A stretch of DNA of 64,000 nucleotides from Nicotiana tabacum (taxonomy: Eukaryota > Streptophyta > Magnoliopsida > Solanales > Solanaceae), in NCBI RefSeq assembly GCF_000715075.1, contig NC_134095.1, forward strand, positions 68,081,990-68,145,989, written 5' to 3'. This document shows positions 12,394-22,416 of this stretch, piece by piece (the stretch's first letter is position 1; every line of letters begins with the position of its first letter). The notes beneath the pieces were generated by a model, which was not told the DNA's origin, ran no database searches, and worked only from the letters and a program-made list of their open reading frames with translations. The position numbers were made by a program, and so were the translations under genes.

Positions 12394-12546
12394 ATTGGGA
12401 AAATGGAAATGTTTCGCTAAATTCCATAACTGTTTTTGAATATTGAAGATCTTGTTGTGAAAATTCAAAAATGCGAAAAGAAAATCAACTAGTAAAAATG
12501 AAATATAGTGCATGATGCTTTGTTCAGCCTTGCTACCCCGAGGCTT
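12394..12546 (-). other. B-minus protease-RT spacer remnant and deletion junction
   Basis: This matches, in reverse complement, the spacer after the protease frame of B-plus (about 54590-54750; CGCATTTTTGAATTTTC and TTCAATATTCAAAAACAG). It then joins LTR sequence abruptly at 12384-12396. The join marks a deletion of roughly 6.5 kb relative to a complete B element. Confidence 0.7.
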
Positions 12547-13669
12547 TCCATGCACAGGTGGTTCTGATGGTCCAATTTTTGAGGCATGCTCCTCGGCTTA
12601 CAATCTGTATGGAAGGGACTTCCTCCCCCTCCTCCTTGAAAATGACACAACAATCCATGTCATCATCTTCCACGAATAAATTCCTCATTGCTGCCAGTGC
12701 TTCCTCTTCTTCTGACCCATATATAACATCGGCTGGCTGGAAAGTCTGTTATAAATGGGGTATCGGCTGCTCCAGTGGGTAGTAAGGGTCGCACCATGGT
12801 GGCGACCAGTTGTTGAACTCTTCCCAAGTGTACTCATATCCCAGACCGAAAGTGATGCCATGCTACTTCAGCTTGATAGGTTTGGCGATTCCTTGGAGGT
12901 TCTTGCCAAGTCTCTTGCCAGGTTCATATCTGCTCCAGTTCAATATGCTTTCGATTTTGTTGTCCCACTATTTGTCTTTATCAACGGCGTTGACTCACTC
13001 GATGTGGTGATAGGTCTCTTCGCTTACCTTTATTCTACCTCTGATCGCTGGGATGGTTTGGCGACTATATATGGGATTGCTACCGTCGCCGTGAATGATC
13101 ACCTCTTGGTGATTCCACTCAAACTTCACGGCCTGATGTAGGGTCTATGCTACAGCCCCAGCGGCATGAATCCAAGGCCGTCCCAAAAGCAAGTTGTAAG
13201 ATGCCGGCATGTCTATTACTTGAGATTCAACATCAAACCAAGTAGGCCCCATCTGCAAATACAAGCTAATTTCCCCAATAGTGGACCTTTGGGAACTATC
13301 GAAAGCTTTGATATTGATGGCCCCATCCTTGATCTCATGCAACCCCTTTCCCAATGTCCTGAGTGTTACCAATGGACAAATGTTGAGGCTGGACCCACCA
13401 TCAATCAGGATTCTGGTGATGAAATAATTCTCGCATTGCATAGGGATGTGCAACACCTTGTTGTGACTCAACCCTTCTGGTGTCAACTCATCTTCATTAA
13501 AAGTGATCTCGTGACTCTCCAATACCTGCCCTACCATGTTTTCCATTTCTCCTCTAGTGATGTTGCTTGGTACATATGCCTCACTCAGCACCTTCAACAA
13601 GGCGTTCCTATGTGCATCGGAGCTTTGTAGCAAAGCTAGGATAGAGATCTGTGCCGGTGTTTTATTCAA
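12547..13669 (-). pseudogene. B-minus aspartic protease and G-patch-like segment
   Basis: Minus-strand homologue of the intact 406-residue frame at 53327-54547. The frame from 13669 to 13145 holds the retropepsin core ILIDGGSSLNICPLVTLRTLG; the usual D-S/T-G triad reads D-G-G here, so activity is doubtful. It runs to LLLGRPWIHAAGA and then hits a TAG at 13145-13147. The G-patch-like part continues to 12547 with at least one more in-frame stop. Gag lies directly upstream (14368-13670). Plus-strand frames in this stretch are shadows. Confidence 0.85.
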
Positions 13670-14368
13670 CTAATCAATGACTAAGTACTCCTTTGCTTGT
13701 ATTTTTCTCCAGAGATCATCAGGCCCAACTTCAGTGATGGTTGGCCATCCAACGGCCTGCTTACTCGACTCAACTAAATGCTCTGGAGTATATACCCTAC
13801 TGGTTCTTGTCATACCTTGTGCTGCGACTGCTTCTCTGGATTTGGCTTTCCCTTTCCTTCTTGCCTCGGCTGTGTAGGCCCAAGGGATGACCTTTGTATG
13901 GAATGGCATTATAGCCGACATTGCTACTAGAATGGGCGCCTTTACCCCAAACAGAACATGTATTTTGGACAGTAAAACCGTAACTTCAAACAGCACGGGT
14001 GTGTTTGTTGGAGACCCAAACTCGACCTCAATTGGTGTTGGCGTCTTTGTGGGGGAGGGCGCTTCAAACTCAAGTGGTGTGGACATATTCACCTCGGTGT
14101 CCCCAGAAGGCTGGATCTGGACAACAATCAGATCAAGGGTAATTGTCGGTTTCTTTAGATCGTCACCTTCCGCGATCAAACCGATCGATCCCTTGGGGTC
14201 CCAATCATCTTCTATCTCAATCATGTGAATGCCTCCACCCTCGTGGTCAGGCATATGGTTATTGCGGACATTTAGAGCAGGCTCCTTTTCCATAATAATC
14301 TTGTTATCAATTAGTACCTGGATCTTATCTTTCAGAGAATGGCATTCATCAATGGTATGCCCTTTCAT
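13670..14368 (-). pseudogene. B-minus gag C-terminal part with zinc-finger-like segment
   Basis: The frame starts just inside the family C insertion boundary and reads MKGHTIDECHSLKDKIQ, the second half of a Cys/His cluster (C-x-x-H ... H-x4-C in the B-plus copy at about 52755-52800) that may replace the classical CCHC knuckle in this lineage. Acidic and Pro/Thr-rich sequence follows (IEIEDDWDPKGSIGLI, then repeated PTPIEV/PTNTPV blocks). It ends at a stop in front of the protease frame. The upstream half of gag sits on the other side of the insertion at 18223-19837. Confidence 0.8.
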
Positions 14369-14527
14369 GCCGGAGTGGTATGCACAGGATTTTTTTGGAT
14401 TGACCCATTTAACCCCAGAGACCGACCCAATCTCACTTAAATCACACGACGCCGTTTCACCCCAGTGAAGGATCTGGCCCGTTGATCATTCTTGATCCAA
14501 CGGTCCAGATCAAATGTCCCACTAAAC

Positions 14528-14534
14528 TATATAA
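14528..14534 (+). promoter_or_regulatory. TATA box of LTR C (TATATAA)
   Basis: TATATAA lies about 40 bp downstream of CCGTTGATCATTCTTGATCC, an inverted-repeat motif related to the hairpin in the B LTR. A C-rich leader follows. Likely the core promoter of this LTR. Confidence 0.5.
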
Positions 14535-17261
14535 CCCCAATCTCTTCACCTCGCGCCCTAAGTCGTGCCCCCCCCTTGCCCTTAGGTCGTCTCCCTCACC
14601 CAAACCCCAAATCCCTTAGAACCCTAGCGTCGCCCCCTTTCCCCTCACCATTAAACCCGGCGGCAAGGACGCCGGTGACCACCACCTTAACACCCTAGGA
14701 CCACTCAACCACCTTGAACATAAATCCAGCAACTGTTTAGTTCGAATCAACCCCTAGGTTCTCGAATCTTCATTTGAAGATTCGAGCAAAAACTCGATCT
14801 ACACCAACCCACCCCAGATTCACACTAGACACTCCCCTGACCTCCCTCGTGACCAAACCAGGCTTGGTTTGGTCCGAATCTACCCACAAATCCCAAAACC
14901 CCAAATCTGAAAAAATCGAACCCTAGAACACAAGAATTTGTGGAGTCTGTTTGAATTTAAACAAAGTTTGGGGTCTAGTAGATCCTAATCGAAGTGTTTT
15001 CGTTCGAGAACACCTCGGTTAGGATTTGTCCGACCCCAAATGGGCGAATTAAGCTCGGGCCTGGGTCATCTATGTTAAAACTCTTTTGGTTTGTTCACTA
15101 CTCCCTTTTTGTTATCTATTTAGTTTAGATTAATTTATCAGCATGTTTATTTAGTTTGTTTGTCTATTTTTGGGATTTTCTGTTGTTAGTTTGTTTCCCC
15201 ATCTCTATTAAGACCTTTTATTTTGTCGTTTGTTTATTCTGTTATGTTGAATTAATATAGTAGTATACATATTTCAATGTGATTAACGTCGTCGAATAAA
15301 TAATGCCTGTTTTCCTGTATCGTTGCAAAATTGTCAAGAACAGTGTTATGCCTTGTTTTGCGTTGTTTTGTTTGGTCGACTGCTTGTCCTGTGTTGCAAT
15401 TAGTATAGTCGAGTCGATATACGTCGTCAATAAGTTCAGCTTTGAATGGTAAAAATTTGATTCATGTTATTGGTTTTTCTGCTGAAGTCTTGCCTAAATC
15501 CAATTAGGAACTGAGTATAGTTGCCTGTGAGTGTGTTCAATCTGAATCAGAAACACTTATGGTTGGGTTATAGTTTCAGTTCAGGTTTTAAATATGAATT
15601 GATGGCATGTGTATTCTTGGGCAGCTTGTGCATTATAGTTTCTTTATTAAATTTGAGCAAATGGGACAACATGTGCTATCAGGATACATTCCTGCTGCCC
15701 ATGTTTGTTTTAGTTTTAATAAAATGATAAAGCACTTTAATAATGAAAAGAGTTTGGTTGTTAGGGGAATCTCATGGGAGGAGTTTTATTTTTTGTTTGA
15801 GTGGAAAAACAGCAGAAAAAGGGGAGGGAATGTGAATGGCTTTACAGGCTGTAGATGGTTTGAGGCAGGTTATAAATAGAGAGGGGTTCCATTAGTTGAA
15901 AAAAAAGAGAAAAAAGAGGAAAAAAGAGAGAAACTGTAAGTTAAGGAGACAGAAGAGAGTTAAAAGAGGGAGGGAGTTCTAAAAACAGCTGAGGGTTCTT
16001 CGAATAGCTGAGAGGTCAGTGAATATTGAAAGCATAAGCTAGAAAATTATTGGGTGTTCAAGAAGAATAAAAACTGTTAGTTTCTAAAGGGTGGTCTGTT
16101 ACTATCTCGTTAGGGTATTCTGATTTCCCTGTGAGATTACTACTGAAATCTGGGTTTCTATATGCTGTTGATTGAGTTTGGTCTTATTGATTATTGAAGC
16201 TGTTGTTGGTTATTCATCAAGTTTGTTGTGATTATTGAACTGCTGTCACTGTTGCACTTGGACATTCTGGTTTTTCTGCTGGTTTACTACTCTGTTCTGG
16301 GATTGTTGGTTGATTGCTCGACCACCTGTGGGTTTGTCATTATTGTGGAACTGCTGTTGCTGTTTATTGCTGCCGTGTTGTTGCTGTATTACTGCTGTCT
16401 GGTTGCCTGCTGTTGATATTATTCTTCTTCTCATTCTTATTGTCCAACATCCAGGTACACATTCTAATTTCACTGGTGTAATGATGAATTTGGAGCATGA
16501 ATAAGAGCATAAGAAGAATTGCAGTCCGAACATTAGCATAGTTACTGTTATTTTGCTATTTGTGGTTTAGAATATTTTTGTATGCTTGACATGTAAAGTT
16601 TGTCTTTCGAACTGTGTAATGAAACAGTTTTCAGTCCATAAGAGTTTGGTCCGGTAATTTGTCGTTGTATGTTAGTCAGAAAGAAACTAGCGGAGTAGTA
16701 GTGATACTCGGCCAACAATGGTTTCACATAGGGTCTGTTAAAATGTCAATGCAGTAATCACATTTGTTTCACCCTAGTTCATCAGTAGACAATGTATATT
16801 TCGAAGGCATACTAGGCAATTTGGATTATCGCAAAAAGATAAAAATCGCGTAGTTAAGCATAAAACATATAGTAATATCACCTAAGTTAGATAGGGTCAG
16901 TTTCAGTTGTTTAGCTTTTTTTAAGTGTCAAGCGTGTGGGGAATAATTAACTGAACCTCATATGTGTGCCCGTCAATGAATAAGGTTGCATACGTCTAAT
17001 TTCTTCATCTAATAATGATAGAATAGATAATCTGCTTCGATATTATTGTGCGTCAATCTCATGTTCTAGTGTTAAATAATAGAATATAGAACGGGAGAAA
17101 TCTCTCTTTGTACAAACTCGATTGCAATTTTTCATTTGCATTAGCCGCAAACTAATAACTAATAAGTTCGATTTTTTAGCATGTAATGAATTAAGGGATT
17201 TCCTTTTTATTTTTAGAGACAAACTTGATAGAAGAAATGTAGTCGCTATAGGTTTATCCTT

Positions 17262-17865
17262 TAAAAAATAAGAATGAGATGAGCCTTTCCAAATAAAAGT
17301 ATGAAATTGCGGGGCCCTCAGTAAATATTTGCTTTAAATTTGCTTAGGCTTCGGTATGGACCGTTTAGCAAAATTTCACGGCCCTACCCAAAATAATGAT
17401 ACGCTAGTTGCTTTAGGCGCGTATTTGATAATGTTATCTCCTTAAACTCGGGTGCACATTTATGTGACCCAAATCCAAATCTCAATGGAATCGAAATGTG
17501 TCTCTAATCACGGGTACATTGATTGTGACGTGGTCTGAGATGCATTTCCCTGACGTTGCAAATTCTTTTTTTAAATAATGAATGAGACGAACCTCGACAA
17601 ACAAAAATGCACGAGCTGCGGGGCCCTCTAAATGTGTATATTAAAATACTTAGAATTCGGGACAGGCCGTTTAGCGAATTGTACGGCCTTACCCAAAATA
17701 ACAATACACTAGTTGCTTTAGGCACGCCTTTAATAATTTATTTTCCTTAACTCGGGTGCACATTTATGTAACCCAAATCCTCTCAACCGAGTCGAGATAT
17801 GTCAACAACCACGGGTGCATTGATGTAATGTGGTTCGAGAAATGTTTTCACGACGTTGCAATTCT
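17262..17865 (+). repeat. Tandem duplication of about 300 bp in LTR C
   Basis: Two imperfect units (about 17262-17563 and 17564-17865) share GCGGGGCCCTC, TACCCAAAATAA, CTAGTTGCTTTAGGC, ACTCGGGTGCACATTTATGT and GACGTTGCAA in the same order. Confidence 0.85.
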
Positions 17866-18222
17866 TGTAAAATATAATAATAAAAGCAGTCAAGAGTTAA
17901 AATTTGCACATAAGTTCATATTTTTATAAAATCAGATAATCAAGCCGAATATGACAGTTGAGCGACCGTGCTAGAACCACGGAACTCGGGAATGCCTAAC
18001 ACCTTCTCCCAGGTTAACAGAATTCCTTATCCGGATTTTTGGTGCGCAGACTGTAATATAGAGTCATTCTTTTCCTCGATTCCGGATTAAATTGGTGACT
18101 TGGGACACCCTAAATCTCCCAAGTGGCGACTCTGAAATAAACAAACAAATCCCGTTTCAATTGTCCTTTAATTGGGAAAAACTCCTTGCTCCCTTGCGGG
18201 AGCGGAAAAAGGAGGTGTGACA

Positions 18223-19837
18223 TGGGGGTGACATAACCAGCGGCTTTGAGCCTTTCATACAGCTGGTCAATTGGTTCAGCAATGGCGGTATATTGTTTGG
18301 GAGGTCTGCAGTCGAAATTCGGTCGGGGTCTAGGAAAGTTTTGGCGAGTGGGAGGCGATTGATAATGAGAGGGTTGAGCATTGTAGGCTTGGTAAACATG
18401 TGCGGGTTGGGAATATCTCGGTGAAGTAGGTTGATATGTGGGAGGTGGAGGTGATTGGTAAGTAGGTGGTAGAGTTTGGTAAGAGGGTGAGGGTGCTTGC
18501 TAATTTGGAGTAGGCTGATATGTGAGTGGAGGAATCGGGTAGGTTTGGTATTTGATAGGGGATTTGGTTCTCTGTGCAACCATTACGACACTCACGTCCC
18601 TTTTCTTGGACGTGCCACCAGACTGTAGAGCCTTGTTGGTAGCCTGTAAGGCTTCAAGGTTTGTGACCATACCAATTTTGATGCCTTCCTCGATCCTCTC
18701 ACATAGTTTGATGATGTCGGAAAATTTATGGCTTTCAATCAGCATCAACCTTTCATAGTACTGTGGGTCTTGAGCTAGGATGAAAAACCTGTTCATCTGT
18801 TCTTCTTCTGAAGCCGGTCTAACCTTAGCAACTTCTGATCTCCAGCGAGTAGCATACTCGCGGAATGTCTCCGCAGGTTTTTTCTTTAGGTTCTGGATGT
18901 AGAACACATCCAACGTATTTTCTGTGTTGAACCTGAACCTGTCCATGAAATCGAACGCCATGCATACCCAGTTCGACCACTTCTTCGGATCATGGCTAAT
19001 GTACCAAGACAGAGCATCTCCTTTCAGACTCCTCATGAAAAGTTTCATGCGGATCCTTTCGTCCTTTCGTACTCCGACCAGCTTGTCGCAGTATGTTCTC
19101 AAATGAACTCTCGGATCTCCTGTACCATCGAACATCTAGAACTTCGGAGGTTTGTATCCCTCGGGAAGTTCAACATCGGGCTATATGCAGAGGTCTTCAT
19201 AGTTTATCCCCTCAATCCTTTACTTCCTTTGATGCACTGAATTCGGCTAGTCAACTTCTTAAGCTCTTCAGCCGGACTCCTAATGAGTGAGTCTTTATCA
19301 TCAGACTCGGGTATGCTTGAAATGGGTTGGGTGATTGTGGCATGGTTTCCACATAGATGGGGGTGTTATGAGTGTGGAAATGGTCATTTGTGGAGTTCAT
19401 CGGTTCTGGGATGAGCAGTAGAGTATTGTTGCAAGTATGACATGTGTTGTAGTGGTGGTGAGGAGCGGGATGGTTTTGTAGTTTTGGGATGTTTTGTGGA
19501 GGTGTGGGGTTCTGAGCGTTAGGAAAATTGACATCTGGGTGGTGAGGGAAAATGATAAGCTCGCCAAGTTCCGGACCTGATCAAGTTCCTCCTGAAATTT
19601 CAACAGTTTTTGCTCAAGTTGGGACACACTTTCTTTGGAGACCTGAGTACCATGAGTGACCTTTACCCATTCAGTTGAGTTGTTCAGATCCTCCATCTTT
19701 TCTTTGCTCTTGTTTTTGACAGGACTTGGAGGAGGAGTGGGTGGAGGGCCCTTTGATATCGTTGAATAAGATGATGTTGCCAGAGTGTACGAACTAACCT
19801 TTGAGGAGGGGAGTAAAAAAACAAAAAGTAAAAACAA
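18223..19837 (-). pseudogene. B-minus gag, N-terminal and capsid-like part
   Basis: Gag forms the cytoplasmic particle that packages element RNA. The frame from 19837 carries the N-terminal part (PPTPPPSPVKNKSKEKMEDL, then a coiled-coil-like LEQKLLKFQEELDQVRNL). A frame change leads to 19135-18500, the retrotransposon gag domain: RIRMKLFMRSLKGDALSWY, AETFREYATRWRSE and EEQMNRFFILAQ, with a tail of ATNKALQSGGTSKKRD. After 18500 the sequence is Pro/Gln/Tyr-rich in shifted frames and ends at the LTR C insertion. It is less damaged through the gag domain than B-plus, which has stops where this copy reads through. Confidence 0.85.
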
Positions 19838-20109
19838 AAAGGTAACAAGTCAGTGAGGATTATAAGAAAAAATATTGCGATATTTAAACACATAGTGCAA
19901 GAATGTAAATCACGTCCTATTTGGGAACCTCTTTGTTCCCGAGGTAGGCCTAGCAACAAGTTGATTTGGAGAACTTATAATGCTAAATGCCTCATTTTAT
20001 TGATAAGAAGTAGACAAATCCCAAAACGACGCTAAATAATAGGAAATAAAATGTCACTAGTGGCCATGGGACTTATTACATTCATAAAACGAAAAGTAAA
20101 GACTCCTAT
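19838..20109 (-). other. B-minus ORF1-gag spacer
   Basis: Non-coding; contains the shared Tat landmark GGCCTACCTCGGGAACAAAG (minus strand, about 19932-19952), also seen at 50967 and 7340. Confidence 0.6.
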
Positions 20110-21695
20110 CTACTTGGTCCCAGAAGGACCTTCCCCAGACTCGGCATCTTTGGCTCCATCAAACAGCTTCACCAGCTCGCGAAGTCCCAGCAGCAGGTAG
20201 GCTCTGGCTAGGTGTCCACCCTTGTTTCCTTCAACATTCTGGCAGTCCTCGATCCTCTTGAGAAACTTCCTTTCCAGCTCCACTAAACCTCGTTCCAGGT
20301 ATCCTAATCGCTTGTTGGCACTGACAGCCATGTCTTTCCACTCTTCAATCAGTTTTTGGTGGCCTTCTTGAATCTCACGGTGCTCGCTTTCACATTCTCG
20401 AATCCTCTTGCGCAGTTGTTGTATTTGACCGGTGCTTCAGTCCTTTCATCGATGATTCTGTGACCTCGAACAAACCTAGGTTGGCCCAGACCATTATGAT
20501 TATCCTCCAGCTAGCTTGAATAGTATGGTGTGCAGCCAGCATGGTATCTGTCTGGCTCGATAGTATCTCTCCCCATGATGATCTTGCAATGCCACATATG
20601 CTGAGCTTGGCACTTATAAGGACTGTCATCAACTTGGAAGTCGGCCCGGAAGTGACTCATCTTGTCGACCCTTGGTATAACCTGTTTCTTACCAACCTGT
20701 CTCATAACCTAGAGAGGGACATAAGGGTAGGTTCCTCTCAAACCAATCAGTATCAGAAATGGTGCGTCCCTGGATCGGGTGATGAACTCTTCAGTAGGGA
20801 ACCACTCGAACATCTATTGTATTTGATCCTCAGTCAGATTTTTAAACAGCTCCACCCATCCCTTGGCATCTTTTGGCTGAGCAAACATGTTGGGCATGTA
20901 GTTCATTTGCCTTGGTTGATGGACGACTATATGATCGTCCCAGTCTCTACGCTGAATCTCTTGCCGATATTCACCCCTTTGGAGATGTTCTATGAGCCAG
21001 AGTTGGAGTAGCAAGTTGCAGCCCTTGAAGTGTGGGCCTCCTTGTTGACACTTTTCCAGGGCTCGGTATATCTCTACGATAATCATGGGCACTATGCTAA
21101 CTGGTTGTCCCTCAATTCCCTCCATTAGAGTTTTGGTGACCATGGCTAGCCTTGTGTGGATCCTTGCTTTCTTCATTGGAAATACTATCATCCCCAAGAA
21201 ACAGAACACGAATACAAAGACCCTTCGGTGAATATACCTCAATGATGTAAGGGCAAACTCATCCGGATAAGTATGGTAGGATTTTCTATGACCATACCTT
21301 TCGCACAAATAATCAAAAGGAATGTAGGACTCCTTCAAACATGTCAAGTCTGGATTCTTCTTTAGGCCCATCATTTTGAGGAAACCTCTACCCTTGTGAT
21401 TTTCCAGCATTAACAAACCCGGAGTCTCCCATGGTATACCAACCAATCCACCTATTTCCTCTAGCAGGGGTGTCATCCCAATCTTCCCGAAGCGAAACAC
21501 AGACCTATCACAGTCCCAGAACAGAGTAGCAGCTTCTATGATTTTGTTGTTGGATTGGACCTCCAGGAGAGAAGGCAAATTTCCTAGGTATTTCCGGACA
21601 AGAGTCTAATCACTAGAGTGAAGATCCTCTGACCATCTTAGCAACCTTAGGTGGATATTTGTGATCATGTCGAATCTAGGGACTTCGTGCCTCAT
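20110..21695 (-). pseudogene. B-minus ORF1, possibly plant-mobile-domain-like
   Basis: An extra reading frame between the 5' LTR and gag, as in Ogre/Tat elements, where its function is unknown. It starts at 21695 (MRHEVPRFDMITNIHLRLL), meets a TAG near 21608, then is open from 21578 to 20814. This part includes AATLFWDCDRSVFRFGKIGM, TPLLEEIGGLVGIPW and YPDEFALTSLRYIHRRVF, a pattern I associate with the plant mobile domain / DUF7745 group. The C-terminal end (20331-20110) is helical (LGYLERGLVELERKFLKRI) and ends EGPSGTK. There are several frame breaks between 20814 and 20331. The domain call is from memory and tentative. Confidence 0.6.
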
Positions 21696-22395
21696 GTTTC
21701 TGCAAGGCAAAAGGGTTAGGACCTTACCCCCACCAGATTCAACTATTAAATACCAATAATTGGCATAAAAGCATTTAGTTCTCCAAATGAATGCACAGAA
21801 CGTGGTAGTGTCCGTTTGGATTTTTGGAAAACCCAGTGGACTTTGGACAAGGCTATCTTAAAGAGTCATTATGCGGACAACATAACTGACTCAGTTAAGT
21901 TTGACCATGATACATGCACAATTAGACAGAGTAAGGTGTCTATGGGGGTTTTAGACTGGTACCCTTGAGCGGACAACTCAAGAGGGAAAGGCACAGAACC
22001 ATCGACTACACCGTTGATCGACTGGTTTTACCGCAAATACGCCTTTGCCGGATTTAAAGGGTGATAATATCGGAAGAGCGCAACCACTCATTATAAGCGT
22101 TGCTATGGTATTTGTTTGGAACGAGTGGAATATGATGTTGAAAACATGTTTATGCAATGATTAAACAAGTTGTCACATATTTGCACGTTCATAAAGTAAT
22201 AATTACAATAATTTAAATTAGTAATAAAAGAGTGCAATAAAGGAAAGCAGTAAAAGAAATAAGGGAAAGAAACAAGAGATAAGTCAGTTTTTGCAGTAGA
22301 AGAGGGAATTAAATGCTTAAAGGTATTAAACAAATAAAGCGCATAAGAAATTTAAAGTCACAGTAATAGCTTGAAATGGTAAAAGCCTAAAGAAA
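21696..22395 (-). other. B-minus 5' untranslated region
   Basis: Non-coding sequence between PBS and ORF1. Its part at about 21840-22110 matches 50088-50400 in B-plus (shared TTTACCGCAAATACGCCTTTG), which fixes where B-plus begins. Confidence 0.7.
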
Positions 22396-22414
22396 TCTCC
22401 AGCGGAGTCGCCAT
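22396..22414 (-). other. Primer-binding site of B-minus (tRNA-Arg type)
   Basis: On the minus strand ATGGCGACTCCGCTGGAGA lies two bases after the 5' LTR end (22417). This is the kind of PBS known from Tat/Ogre elements, usually assigned to tRNA-Arg. Confidence 0.75.
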
Positions 22415-22416
22415 GC

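Larger units (their letters stand above)
14410..18222 (+). repeat. LTR C: truncated LTR of another Tat family, inserted in B-minus gag
   Basis: Gag homology stops near 14408 and resumes at about 18223. The insert ends CTTGCGGGAGCGGAAAAAGG...GGTGTGACA, preceded by AAGTGGCGACTCTGAAATAA, a typical Tat LTR 3' end. It lacks a TG start and begins inside U3, and about 30 bp of flanking gag is also missing on the left, so no duplication can be checked. It has a promoter-like region (14528), an early GC-rich leader, an AT-rich body and an approximately 300-bp tandem duplication (17262-17865). Only an LTR is present: a solo LTR or a truncated copy. Confidence 0.75.

Noticed and set aside
12558..14698. 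Plus-strand frames opposite protease and gag
   Set aside because: They are antisense shadows of the B-minus coding region (to 14368) or chance frames in the C-rich LTR C leader.
16228..16539. Leu/Cys-rich frames on both strands in LTR C
   Set aside because: Low-complexity CTG/TTG-rich sequence. Membrane-like composition is a by-product.
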